Positions 43,640 through 52,581 of a stretch of DNA of 64,000 nt are shown here, one piece after another. The notes below the pieces were generated by a model, which searched no databases, was not told the origin of the DNA, and was given only the letters and a program-made list of their open reading frames with translations. Each line of letters begins with the position of its first letter. The first letter of the stretch is position 1. This stretch comes from Woeseiaceae bacterium (GTDB lineage: Bacteria > Pseudomonadota > Gammaproteobacteria > Steroidobacterales > Woeseiaceae): the NCBI GenBank assembly GCA_024640345.1, contig JAHEFD010000003.1, positions 1 to 64,000 on the forward strand. Direction: 5' to 3'. The position numbers were made by a program, and so were the translations under genes.

Positions 43640-45817
43640 CTAGTAAATGCTTGCACCCTCGTCCAGAATTCGCGGCGTCACGAATATCAGCAACTCGGAC
43701 TTGTTAGCGATGTCATTCCGCGACCGGAACATCACGCCTACGCCCGGCAGGTCGCCGAGAAACGGCACCTTGCTGATCGTCTCGCGTTGTTCTGTTTCGT
43801 AAATGCCGCCCAGTACAACGGTTTGTCCATCCCGAACCAATACCTGGGTCTCAACAGACCGTGTATCGATGCTCGGAACGAAACCACCGGTGGCACTCGG
43901 GGTCAGCTCACCAACATTATCCTTGCTGACGAGCAAATCCATGATGATGTTGTCATCCGGTGTAATTTGTGGCGTCACAGTAAGGCTTAGGACCGCTTTC
44001 TTGAACTGGGTAGTCGTTGCACCGGAAGATGCCGATTCCTGGTAAGGAATTTCGACACCCTGCTCGATGCGCGCCTCTTTCTGATTGGCCGTGATTACCC
44101 TCGGCGTAGAAATGATTTCACCACGACCTTCTGCCTGCATCGCGGAAAGTTCGAGGTCCACGAGATATTCGGTCTCCAGCACCGCGAGAGAAAAACGACC
44201 AGCCGGATTGTTGACTGGCAGGTTCACGTTGTATCGATCCGTCAGGGACGGCAACTCGATCGGATAAATCGTGCCACTGTTGCCCAGGTTATCGACGATC
44301 GAATCGATCATCGTAGCCGTACCGGCGCCGCCACCTGAAATTACCGTGGCGCCATCGCTGCTATTTTCGTTGTAGGCGGTTGCTCCGAACCGGATTCCCA
44401 GCTCCTTGCTGAAGTCATCGTTGACAACCACGATGCGCGATTCGATCAGTACCTGGCGAATCGGAATATCAAGGGTGCGTACGAGTCGGCGAATGATCTG
44501 CAGTTGCTCCGCAGTATCCTGGACCAGCAATGTATTCGTTCGATCGTCGATGCCGACGCTACCACGCTCAGAAAGGAGGGAGTTGCCACTGGCACTACCA
44601 CCTATCAAGGAAGCAAGATCGGATGCCTTGGCATAATTGACCTGCAGGAATTCGGAGTATAGCGGCTCAAGCTCAAGAATCGCCTGGCGAGCTTCGAGAT
44701 CTGCAGTTTCACGGGCGGCAATTTCTTCGGCCGGTGCAACGATGATGACATTGCCATTCTCGCGCATGTCGAGACCCTTGGTCGTCATCACGATATCAAG
44801 CGCCTGGTCCCAGGGAACATTTCTAAGGCGCAAGGTTACGTTACCCTGAACCGTATCGGACACGACGATGTTGCGTCCCGATGTCTCAGCGAGTAATTGC
44901 AGCACAGCTCGCGTTTCGATGTCCTGGAAATTCAGCGTCAGTCGCTGGCCTTCGTATTCTTTCGTCTCCGAGAAGAGGGATGAGCCTGCCTCGGCTTCCG
45001 CTGTACTCGGATTGATTTCGATGGTGAATTCGTTGTCCGACTGATACGCAAGCTGCTCATACTTGCCTTCTGCGGAAATCACGATTCGCGTATCGAGATT
45101 CGTTCGCAGCGTATCGACTGTCGTAACCGGGGTCGCAAAATCCATCACGTCCAGGCGTCGCATCAACTCGGCCGGCAGGCTGGTGTCTTTGAACACCGCT
45201 ACGACACGACCACCTTCCTGGCGAATGTCTACCGGTGTGGACGGATCGCTGAGATTAACCAGGACACGGCCGCCACCGTCACGGGTACGCCGGAAATCAA
45301 CGCTGTTGATCTGGCGAGCGCCGCTTGATGCAAATGACGGAGATGACGCTTGCGAAGAACTTCCGGCGAACTGGGTTGTCTGGCTACCCTGATCCCCATC
45401 AATCCCGAGGGTTACAAAAATTGTGTTGCCACTTTTGCGTGTTTCGTAAGGAACCATAGAGTCCAGATTCAGCACCACCCGTGTCCGGCCATTGGCCTCC
45501 GCGGTCAGTACGGTATCCAGGGGTCCAAGGTTGACATCACGTCGCCTGGAAGACAGCCCTAATACCGTCTCTGGCAAATCGATCGCGATGCGTGCCGGGT
45601 CCTCGATGGTGAAAGCCAACGGGTCGGGTGCTGTGCCGCTGAGGATTAGTTTCAGCTCCACGCGTTGTCCCGGCAGGCTCTGAACCTGAATGTCCTGCAG
45701 GCGATTGCTTTCCTGCGCGTTTGCGGTAATCCCGCAAACCAGCAGCAGCGCCGCAGCCATTTGCATGACCCAACGTCGGTGTGCGTTGCCGATCGTCGTC
45801 TTAATATTAAGCGTCAT
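43640..45817 (-). CDS. pilQ: Type IV pilus secretin PilQ
   Basis: 725 residues. After a signal peptide (MQMAAALLLVCGITANAQ) there are two AMIN peptidoglycan-binding domains (about 30-120 and 155-250), a secretin N0/STN domain (about 275-350, RLTLNFQDIETRAVLQLLAE), an N1/NolW domain (RQVLIESRIVVVNDD marks its end) and the C-terminal secretin barrel. Barrel marks are GRGEIISTPRVITANQKEAR, DGQTVVLGGIYE and LLIFVTPRIL. It forms the outer-membrane ring through which pili pass. The ATG at 45817 has GGGAG eight bases upstream. It is the last gene of pilMNOPQ. Confidence 0.97.
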   Translation of the reverse strand: MTLNIKTTIGNAHRRWVMQMAAALLLVCGITANAQESNRLQDIQVQSLPGQRVELKLILSGTAPDPLAFTIEDPARIAIDLPETVLGLSSRRRDVNLGPLDTVLTAEANGRTRVVLNLDSMVPYETRKSGNTIFVTLGIDGDQGSQTTQFAGSSSQASSPSFASSGARQINSVDFRRTRDGGGRVLVNLSDPSTPVDIRQEGGRVVAVFKDTSLPAELMRRLDVMDFATPVTTVDTLRTNLDTRIVISAEGKYEQLAYQSDNEFTIEINPSTAEAEAGSSLFSETKEYEGQRLTLNFQDIETRAVLQLLAETSGRNIVVSDTVQGNVTLRLRNVPWDQALDIVMTTKGLDMRENGNVIIVAPAEEIAARETADLEARQAILELEPLYSEFLQVNYAKASDLASLIGGSASGNSLLSERGSVGIDDRTNTLLVQDTAEQLQIIRRLVRTLDIPIRQVLIESRIVVVNDDFSKELGIRFGATAYNENSSDGATVISGGGAGTATMIDSIVDNLGNSGTIYPIELPSLTDRYNVNLPVNNPAGRFSLAVLETEYLVDLELSAMQAEGRGEIISTPRVITANQKEARIEQGVEIPYQESASSGATTTQFKKAVLSLTVTPQITPDDNIIMDLLVSKDNVGELTPSATGGFVPSIDTRSVETQVLVRDGQTVVLGGIYETEQRETISKVPFLGDLPGVGVMFRSRNDIANKSELLIFVTPRILDEGASIY

Positions 45818-45845
45818 TCCAAATACTCCCAGTTCCATTCAGGTA

Positions 45846-46373
45846 TCAATCCGCCAGAGCAACGGCGGCGTCTCGTTCCAGATACCCTCCGATCCCGTCA
45901 GAAATAATTTCAACCAATTCAATCTCAGAATCCCGGATTGCAATAATTCGTCCGTCGTTCTGTCCCATGTAGTTGCCCGGTACTACGCGATGAACAAGTC
46001 CGTCCGAAGTCTGTATGAGTCCGAAATTTGTATCACCAAGTTGCAATGTTCCGACCATTCGAAGCGTATCCAGAGGAAAACTTTCCAGAAACTCGCGACT
46101 GCGCCTCTCGTCCGGTCGTGTGCCACCATCAGCCGGCCCACCCGCGACCTGCGGCGAGTCCGGTACGAACGGTGAGCGCAAACCCTGAACATCTGCCGTG
46201 TACGAAAACACTTCGTACGGTGTAATTTCCGGCAGCGGCTCTATGCGGCCACCAGGCCGTAATTTGATTTCGTTGATGTATTGATCAAGATCGTCCATGT
46301 CGCTGCCACAAGCTCCCAGCAGGAGTCCGGCAGAAAGCATGATGACCAGGTTTTTTGAGAAGAAAGCCCTCAT
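45846..46373 (-). CDS. pilP: Type IV pilus lipoprotein PilP
   Basis: 175 residues. The lipobox LLLGAC directly after the hydrophobic signal identifies a lipoprotein. A flexible segment (about 30-95) and the beta-sandwich HR domain follow (LRMVGTLQLGDTNFGLIQTS, VHRVVPGNYMGQNDGRI), which binds PilQ N0. It connects the PilMNO platform to the secretin. The ATG at 46373 follows the pilO stop by one base and has GAGGAG upstream; a TTG at 46394 is rejected. Confidence 0.95.
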   Translation of the reverse strand: MRAFFSKNLVIMLSAGLLLGACGSDMDDLDQYINEIKLRPGGRIEPLPEITPYEVFSYTADVQGLRSPFVPDSPQVAGGPADGGTRPDERRSREFLESFPLDTLRMVGTLQLGDTNFGLIQTSDGLVHRVVPGNYMGQNDGRIIAIRDSEIELVEIISDGIGGYLERDAAVALAD

Positions 46374-46374
46374 T

Positions 46375-46974
46375 TTAATCAGACTCCTCTTCAAGGTATC
46401 GGTAGGTCTTCGCTGTCACCGATAGCGTAAGCGCATCGTAATTCGTCGGATTTTCCGGTGAGATATTGATGTCGTGCAGTGTCACGATACGCGGCAACGC
46501 TGCAATGCCGCTCACGAAGTTTGCAATCTCGTGATAGCCACCGGATAAGCTGATCGTAATCGGCTTCTCGGCATAGAAATCTCGTGGTACTTCAGGTTGC
46601 GGCACGAATAATTTTTCCTGCAGCCCCGCAGCAAGCCCTGTCTGGGATATGTCGACGATCAGGCTCGGTATTTCGGTTTCACCTGGCAACTGACGCAGCA
46701 TCGTGCCAAAAGACTGTTCCATTTGTGCAAGTTGCGCCTTGTAGGCATCGAAATTAGCCGCTTTTCGTTGCTTGTTTTCAAACACGTCACGCAGCGTTAC
46801 TTCTTCCTGGCGAATGCGCTCCAGCGCCGGCGCCTTATCCTCAATGATCGTGTAATAGATTCCCGCACCGACTACCAGCAGGAAAACGATGCCGATAACA
46901 CCGGCACGAAAAATTAATGGCCATCGCCCAACGTCATTGGCGTCAAGACTCTTCAGCTCTTCAATTAGATTCAC
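46375..46974 (-). CDS. pilO: Type IV pilus inner-membrane protein PilO
   Basis: 199 residues, GTG start. A short cytoplasmic N-terminus, one membrane helix (about 25-45, AGVIGIVFLLVVGAGIYYTI), a coiled-coil (about 50-95) and a ferredoxin-like periplasmic domain (about 105-195, ITISLSGGYHEIANFVSGIA) are visible. It heterodimerises with PilN. The start overlaps the pilN stop by four bases (GTGA). Confidence 0.95.
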   Translation of the reverse strand: MNLIEELKSLDANDVGRWPLIFRAGVIGIVFLLVVGAGIYYTIIEDKAPALERIRQEEVTLRDVFENKQRKAANFDAYKAQLAQMEQSFGTMLRQLPGETEIPSLIVDISQTGLAAGLQEKLFVPQPEVPRDFYAEKPITISLSGGYHEIANFVSGIAALPRIVTLHDINISPENPTNYDALTLSVTAKTYRYLEEESD

Positions 46975-47537
46975 AGCGAATCCTCCGCATCCGGATCTGA
47001 GCTAACCTGCCTGAGATTAACCACAAACTCTGCCTGTCGTGCCGGGCCCGCGTCGGTGGTTTCCACCTTGGTCACGCTCGGATCCGTAAGCCATTCCGAT
47101 TCATCAGCCTGGCGCATCAGTGCGGACACCCTGGTACTCGACTGTGCGACACCCTTCAACTCGATCCTGTTACCGGTCTGCCTCATGCCATTGAGGTAAA
47201 CACCCTCGGGCAACACCAGTGCAATTTCGTCAAACAGGTGAACGATCTCCGGGCGACTGCGTTGCAGCTGCTCGATGATCTCCATGCGAGCGAGCAATCT
47301 CTCTTTTTGCCGCTCGAGGCTGTCGATTTCCGCGATGCTCTTTTCCAGCACTGCGATCTCTGTTTCAAGTCGCTGATTTCTGGCTTGCTGGTTGTCAATC
47401 ATCTGTGAGAATGCAAAGAAGGTAAGGCCAACAACAGCAATACCGGCAATTACCGATGCTGCCAATGCGACCATAAAGTCCTGTTGGCGTTTCTTACGCT
47501 CTTCTTCGCGCCATGGGAGGAGATTAATGCGTGGCAT
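46971..47537 (-). CDS. pilN: Type IV pilus inner-membrane protein PilN
   Basis: 188 residues. The conserved cytoplasmic peptide INLLPWREEERK at the extreme N-terminus docks into PilM. It is followed by a membrane helix (about 24-45), a coiled-coil (about 50-95) and a periplasmic domain (VYLNGMRQTGNRIELKGVA). It begins one base after the pilM stop. Together with PilO and PilP it forms the alignment complex across the periplasm. Confidence 0.96.
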   Translation of the reverse strand: MPRINLLPWREEERKKRQQDFMVALAASVIAGIAVVGLTFFAFSQMIDNQQARNQRLETEIAVLEKSIAEIDSLERQKERLLARMEIIEQLQRSRPEIVHLFDEIALVLPEGVYLNGMRQTGNRIELKGVAQSSTRVSALMRQADESEWLTDPSVTKVETTDAGPARQAEFVVNLRQVSSDPDAEDSL

Positions 47538-47538
47538 A

Positions 47539-48600
47539 TCAGTCGAAGCTCCTCAGTGCGAGCCCACAGGCTGTCAGCAAGGCAGTTGCATCTTTGTGCA
47601 CACCTTGCGACTTTGCCTTGGAGGAAATTTTCATTTGCCCGAGCGGATCACCAACCTCAGTCGGGATTCCTACCCGACTCGAGATCACATCGGCGATGCC
47701 CGGTATATTGGCGCAGCCGCCACAAACCAGGATCATATCCGGTTGTTCGCGGCCGCCTCCGGATGCCAGGTAGAACTGCAAAGAGCGGCTCACCTGCTGC
47801 GTCATGTCATCAACGAAAGGCTCCAGAACTTCCGGCTGGTAGTTGCTCGGCAAGCCACCCTGTTTCTTGGCTCGGCCGGCGTCTTCCATCGAAAGGCCAT
47901 AGGTACGCATGATCTCTTCGGTCAACTGTTGTCCACCGAAGGCAAAATCACGCGTGTAAATAACCTTGAGATCGTGCAATACGCTGAATGTCGTACTACT
48001 GGCACCGATGTCAACGATTGCGACTGATTGATCACTGCCGCCATCGGGGATCTGGTGACTCAGGAGCTGGCAGGCATTTTCCAGGGCAAAGGCCTCAACA
48101 TCCACGATCTGGGTTGAGAGCCCGGCGGCATGCACTGCCGCCTGGCGCTGATCGACATTCTCGGTTCGTGTTGCCACCAGGAGAACATCCATCAGTTCCG
48201 GATCGTTTGCGTTTGGTCCGACGATTTCGTAGTCGAAACTGACCTCTTCCATCGGGAACGGAATGTATTGATCCGCCTGAATTTCAACCTGGCCTTCCAT
48301 GTCTCTTTCAGACAGGGATATAGGCATCTGGATGACCTTCGTAATGGCAGCATCACCACTGATCGCAATGGCAACATCGGTTGCTTTCGCACCGGCTCGT
48401 TTTACGGCACGTCGTATAGCTTCACCGACCGCCTTAGCATCCACAATCGCCTTTTCGTTTACCGAACTCGGCGGGGTGGGCTCTGCCGAATAGGCCTCGA
48501 CACGGAACCTTTTTCCACTCTGTGAAAGCTCAATCAGCTTCACCGAGGAAGTGGTTATGTCTAGACCTAACAGAGGCTGTGATTTTTTTCCAAAAAGCAC
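47539..48600 (-). CDS. pilM: Type IV pilus actin-like protein PilM
   Basis: 353 residues, GTG start. It has the actin/FtsA-like ATPase fold: LGLDITTSSVKLIELSQ (phosphate 1), VAIVDIGASSTTFSVLHD (phosphate 2) and ILVCGGCANIPGIADVIS (adenosine). Helical domain 1C (IPFPMEEVSFDYEIV) is typical. It polymerises at the cytoplasmic face and binds the PilN tail. It is the first gene of the pil operon; the 526-bp gap upstream, shared with ponA, holds a CRP/Vfr-like site and an AT-rich promoter-like stretch. Confidence 0.97.
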   Translation of the reverse strand: MLFGKKSQPLLGLDITTSSVKLIELSQSGKRFRVEAYSAEPTPPSSVNEKAIVDAKAVGEAIRRAVKRAGAKATDVAIAISGDAAITKVIQMPISLSERDMEGQVEIQADQYIPFPMEEVSFDYEIVGPNANDPELMDVLLVATRTENVDQRQAAVHAAGLSTQIVDVEAFALENACQLLSHQIPDGGSDQSVAIVDIGASSTTFSVLHDLKVIYTRDFAFGGQQLTEEIMRTYGLSMEDAGRAKKQGGLPSNYQPEVLEPFVDDMTQQVSRSLQFYLASGGGREQPDMILVCGGCANIPGIADVISSRVGIPTEVGDPLGQMKISSKAKSQGVHKDATALLTACGLALRSFD

Positions 48601-49126
48601 GTATTTTTCCTTCTAAGTCGGTAAGTTGCGAAGCAAATGTAAGCTTGGCCTCAGCAAATCGATTTAACTATATATCAATAAAATGTTAAATAAAACGTGA
48701 CTTTGTTCACGATCCGGCGATCCTCATAGTACTGACGCGGACTTATGGATACCGTGAACTGGTCGGCGACTACCATCCTCTCAGGAAAAATCTTCCGGTC
48801 CTGTGATCGGCGTCCAGTTTCCCCGACAAATAAATGCCCAAAAACGGGTCCGGAGTCTCTTTTCGGGCCGGTTATTGTGGTCAGGCTTGCCTGGCGCGCC
48901 GTTTGGCCGGTATACGGGTCCCTATCCGCCACTCTTCGGGGCCTGTAAGATGCGGCCGCCATGGCCCGTTTTGGAGCGTTGCCACGGGAATGCCACATTT
49001 GAAATGCAACATTCCCTTTCGCAAGCCTGGAAACCGGGTCAACATGGACAGGTGATGAATATATTGTCGGGCGGCTGAAGTTCGACCCCCAATTTTTGAC
49101 TGGTTTGCCCTAAAACGCGCATACGC
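48601..49126. other. Divergent pilM/ponA intergenic region
   Basis: A 526-bp spacer. The pilM side (48650-48700) is AT-rich (aactatatatcaataaaatg) and should carry the pil promoter, although no clean -35/-10 pair stands out. The CRP/Vfr-like dyad is at 48697-48710. The ponA side contains ttttgactgg at about 49096 as a possible -35, but its -10 would touch the start codon. Small reading frames occur here on both strands; none has a ribosome binding site or recognisable product. Confidence 0.5.
48697..48710. promoter_or_regulatory. CRP/Vfr-like binding site
   Basis: GTGA-CTTTGT-TCAC, extended to CGTGA/TCACG, matches the GTGA-N6-TCAC core of CRP and Pseudomonas Vfr sites. It lies about 97-110 bp upstream of the pilM start, next to AT-rich DNA. 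Vfr/CRP control of pilus genes is known in other gammaproteobacteria; the assignment here is by motif and position only. Confidence 0.45.
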
Positions 49127-51829
49127 ATGCAAAACGACAGAAAACAAATGACTTCCGCTGGCTCGGCGGATCGAAAGCCCGGCAGAAAATCAGGCCATAG
49201 CGGCTTGCGTTGGCTGGTTTTGCTGCTCGGCCTGGCTATGACCGGTTCACTGGCGATTGCCGCCGGCGTGATCGGCGCTTACTACTATGTAGCACCGAGT
49301 CTTCCCAAGGCGGAAACGATACGGGAAATACCCCTGCAGATTCCGCTGCGCATATTCAGTCGCGACGGGCGCCTTATAGAAGAGGTCGGCGAACGGCGCC
49401 GGATGCTCGTCGGCTATGACGACCTGCCACAATATGTTGTCGATGCTTTCGTCTCTGCGGAGGATGGCCGTTTCTTTGAACATCCGGGTGTCGACTACCA
49501 GGGCATACTTCGTGCCTTGCTTCAGCTCGTCAGCACCGGTGAAATCCGCAGCGGTGGCAGCACCATCACACAGCAACTTGCCCGCGATTATTTCCTGACC
49601 CGGGAACAGACGTTCATTCGCAAGCTGCGAGAGGCTTTTCTTGCCTACAAGATTGAACAGGCTTTCAGCAAAGAAGAGATCATGGCCCTGTTCGTGAACA
49701 AGATGTTTTTCGGGCAACGAGCCTATGGGGTCGCGGCGGCAGCACAGGTTTATTACGGCAAAAACCTCCAGGACATCAATATCGCCGAAGCGGCAACACT
49801 CGCCGGCGTTTTGCCTGCACCGTCCGAATACAACCCGGTCCGAAGTCCCAAAGAGGCGGGTGAGCGCCGCGACTATGTTCTTCATCGCATGAACGACCTC
49901 GGCTACATCGACGATAACCAGCTCGCCGAAGCACAGAACTATCCGCTGGAGTCGAAACTCCATGGCACAGCCACGGAACTGTCTGCGCCTTACGTTGCCG
50001 AGATGGTTCGCCGTGAAATGCTGAATCGATATGGTGAGTCCACCTACTCGGCGGGGTACCGCGTGGTAACCACTCTCGACTCCAAACTGCAGTCGTCGGC
50101 CAATTATGCAATCAGAAACGGACTGCTTGAATTTACCCGCCGTCGCGGTTATCGCGGACCACTCGCATCGGTTGACACCGACCCGGCGATACTGGGTCAG
50201 CCTTATGGCGAATGGCCGGAGGACGTGCAGCAGGCATTACTGGACTATGGCAATCCGGCGGGCCTCAACACAGCCATTGTGACGGCAGTCAATGAAGACA
50301 ACACGGCGAATATCGTCTTGCGAAACGGCGACCCCGCATTGCTGCCCTGGCACGGCATTTCATGGGCGAAGCCGTTCATTGACAGGGAGACGACCGGCCC
50401 CGCGCCACAGTCGGCGCATGAAGTGCTGGCGGTTGGCGACATTATTTATGTGATGCCAATTACAATTGGTGGCTGGGCGCTTGCACAGGTTCCTGAGGCG
50501 CAGGCTGCCCTCGTTTCCGTAGATCCGCAGGACGGAGCGATCACCAGCCTCGTCGGGGGCCTCGATTTTTCATTGAGCAAATTCAATCGCGCCAGCCAGG
50601 CCGCGCGACAACCGGGCTCATCCTTCAAACCGTTCATTTACTCAGCCGCACTTGAAGCCGGTAACACGCTGGCCACGGTCGTTCTCGATGCGCCCGTCGT
50701 CATTAACTCGTCGGAACTCGAGCAGTTGTGGCGGCCTGTCAATTACAGCGGGCGATTCTACGGTGAGCAACGTATGCGGGAGGCGATGGTGCGTTCGATG
50801 AACCTTGCGTCCGTTCGCCTTCTGTTGAACAACACCGGTATACGCAATGCAGTCAATCATCTTGCCCCGTTTGGCTTCAACGACTCAGCCCTGCCGCGAA
50901 ACGGATCGCTTGCTCTCGGGGGAGGAAATGCATCACCGCTGGATATGGCCCAGGCCTACGCCACGTTTGCCAATGGCGGCTATGCCGTCAAACCCTACGT
51001 CATCGATGCGATCATTGGACCGGATGACGAGGTACTGTACCGGGCGGAACCGTTCGTCGTTTGCCCGAAGTGCGAACCGGGAGAGGAACCGGCGGCAGAT
51101 GAATTTTTGCCGAAGTACCCGATCAGAGACCCTCTTTCGAATACGGTGACAGGAGTCGATGCTGACATCGCAGCGGCGAACAACGTCACCCTGGATCCGA
51201 GCGACCTGACCACGGTTAATGAATTAAGTGAAGCGGAGGTACGCACCGCCTCGCTGGAACAGATGGCGGAGCTGGGCGAAACGTACCAGCCGGATGCATC
51301 GGTCGCGCCGGAGCTCTTTCAGAATGTGAAGGTCGCGCAACGCATCATCAGTCCGCAAAATGCCTTTTTGATTCAGGACACGATGCGAGAAGTTATTCGT
51401 CGTGGCACGGGTGTTCGCGCACGAGTCCTCGGCCGCAGTGACCTTTCCGGCAAGACCGGAACGTCCAATGATCGGCGTGATGCATGGTTCGCCGGTTTCA
51501 ACTCCAACCTGGTCGCAGTTGTCTGGGTAGGTTATGACGATGATCTGCCACTTGGCCCCCGCGAGGAAGGTTCACGTACTGCGCTACCGATCTGGATCGA
51601 ATTTGCGCGCAGGGCGCTGAAAGGCGTGCCCAATAACCAGATGGACATGCCGCCGGGAATCGTAACCGTCCGAATTTCAAAAACGACGGGTTGTCCCGCC
51701 AGCGCGACACACCCTTTTGAAGATGTCATGTTCGAGCATTTCCGCGAGGACCATGTCCCGGATTGTAGAGTTGAGGACAGCATCCCGGATATATTCAATA
51801 CCTCGGATGAAGACCAGGAATTATTTTAA
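49127..51829 (+). CDS. ponA: Penicillin-binding protein 1A
   Basis: 900 residues, class A bifunctional PBP. A short cytoplasmic N-terminus and one membrane helix (about 27-50) precede the GT51 glycosyltransferase: catalytic Glu112 in SAEDGRFFEHPGVD, then GGSTITQQLARDYFL and AYGVAAAAQVYYGK. An OB-like insert follows, then the transpeptidase with SxxK at Ser498 (QPGSSFKPF), SMN and KTGT (Lys776). A linker near residues 645-720 with a CPKC pair splits the transpeptidase, as PBP1A inserts do. It polymerises and cross-links peptidoglycan. The start has no clear Shine-Dalgarno; ATG 49148 is an alternative. ponA divergent from pilM is a conserved gammaproteobacterial arrangement. Confidence 0.97.
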   Translation: MQNDRKQMTSAGSADRKPGRKSGHSGLRWLVLLLGLAMTGSLAIAAGVIGAYYYVAPSLPKAETIREIPLQIPLRIFSRDGRLIEEVGERRRMLVGYDDLPQYVVDAFVSAEDGRFFEHPGVDYQGILRALLQLVSTGEIRSGGSTITQQLARDYFLTREQTFIRKLREAFLAYKIEQAFSKEEIMALFVNKMFFGQRAYGVAAAAQVYYGKNLQDINIAEAATLAGVLPAPSEYNPVRSPKEAGERRDYVLHRMNDLGYIDDNQLAEAQNYPLESKLHGTATELSAPYVAEMVRREMLNRYGESTYSAGYRVVTTLDSKLQSSANYAIRNGLLEFTRRRGYRGPLASVDTDPAILGQPYGEWPEDVQQALLDYGNPAGLNTAIVTAVNEDNTANIVLRNGDPALLPWHGISWAKPFIDRETTGPAPQSAHEVLAVGDIIYVMPITIGGWALAQVPEAQAALVSVDPQDGAITSLVGGLDFSLSKFNRASQAARQPGSSFKPFIYSAALEAGNTLATVVLDAPVVINSSELEQLWRPVNYSGRFYGEQRMREAMVRSMNLASVRLLLNNTGIRNAVNHLAPFGFNDSALPRNGSLALGGGNASPLDMAQAYATFANGGYAVKPYVIDAIIGPDDEVLYRAEPFVVCPKCEPGEEPAADEFLPKYPIRDPLSNTVTGVDADIAAANNVTLDPSDLTTVNELSEAEVRTASLEQMAELGETYQPDASVAPELFQNVKVAQRIISPQNAFLIQDTMREVIRRGTGVRARVLGRSDLSGKTGTSNDRRDAWFAGFNSNLVAVVWVGYDDDLPLGPREEGSRTALPIWIEFARRALKGVPNNQMDMPPGIVTVRISKTTGCPASATHPFEDVMFEHFREDHVPDCRVEDSIPDIFNTSDEDQELF

Positions 51830-51879
51830 GCCGGTAACCTGGTGCCACTACTTTAAGACAGAACACGAAGGGCAGACCA

Positions 51880-52494
51880 ATGGCCAAAAGAAGCGCGTCC
51901 GGTAACGATCGCGCGCGGCAAATACTTGCGCAGGAAGCTGCGCGAATTATTGTCGAACAAGGTGTTCAGGACTACCGGCTGGCCAAAACCAAGGCAGCCG
52001 AGCGTCTCGGAATGACTGAACGGGGTTCTTTGCCGGGCAACAGTGAAATCGAAGCGGCTGTAACTGAACATCTGCAAATATTTGGCAGGGAGCGTCATTT
52101 TGACCTGCTGCAATCACTACGGCGTGCAGCGCTGTCCGCGATGGATATCCTTTCTCCTTTTGAACCTCGCCTTGTAGGCCCGGTGCTCCACGGCACGGCC
52201 GGCGTGAGTTCTGTTATCAACCTGCACGTCTTTTCCGACACGCCTGAATTGATCGCGATGCGTCTTGACGACGTTCGGTTGGCTTATAAACCGTATGAAA
52301 GGCGACTGAAGAGCAGGCGAGACCGACTGGAGACATATGCCGGGTTTCGTTTCTTTCAGGACGACTCGTCCGTCGAAGCTACTGTTTTCCCGGTGGACGG
52401 CATGCGCCAGGCTCCGATAAGCCCGGTCGATGGCAAGCCGATGATGCGTGCGGATCAATCGGCTGTGCGGAAACTGCTGAACGACAGCGGATAA
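51880..52494 (+). CDS. Nucleotidyltransferase-like conserved protein
   Basis: 204 residues. A helical, basic N-terminal region (about 1-60, DRARQILAQEAARIIVEQG) is followed by a core with GPVLHGTAGVSSVINLHVFS. This core resembles a nucleotidyltransferase-superfamily motif, though the catalytic Asp pair is not obvious. It is a conserved hypothetical family in gammaproteobacteria as far as I recall; function unknown. AAGGG lies seven bases before the ATG. It follows ponA by 50 bp and converges on gltA. Confidence 0.75.
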   Translation: MAKRSASGNDRARQILAQEAARIIVEQGVQDYRLAKTKAAERLGMTERGSLPGNSEIEAAVTEHLQIFGRERHFDLLQSLRRAALSAMDILSPFEPRLVGPVLHGTAGVSSVINLHVFSDTPELIAMRLDDVRLAYKPYERRLKSRRDRLETYAGFRFFQDDSSVEATVFPVDGMRQAPISPVDGKPMMRADQSAVRKLLNDSG

Positions 52495-52542
52495 TCACTG
52501 GTCGCTGTCGTCCGACAGCACCAGGAATAACAATTTGTGACT

Positions 52543-52574
52543 AACCGGGAGTCAGAGCAACCCTGATCCCGGTT
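52543..52574. terminator. Inverted repeat between convergent genes, possible bidirectional terminator
   Basis: AACCGGGA (52543-52550) and TCCCGGTT (52567-52574) form an 8-bp stem with a 16-base partly pairable loop, 7 bases beyond the gltA stop. No long U-run follows on either strand. A second, smaller hairpin (GCTGTCG/CGACAGC at 52504-52519) lies just after the nucleotidyltransferase-like gene. Confidence 0.4.
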
Positions 52575-52581
52575 ATTGTCT

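Noticed and set aside
48675-49078. Small reading frames in the pilM/ponA gap
   Set aside because: No ribosome binding site, no recognisable product, and frames exist on both strands of the same DNA.
52498-52524. Hairpin CTGG...CCAG after the nucleotidyltransferase-like gene as a terminator
   Set aside because: No U-run follows and the loop is strained; the inverted repeat at 52543-52574 is the better candidate, itself weak.
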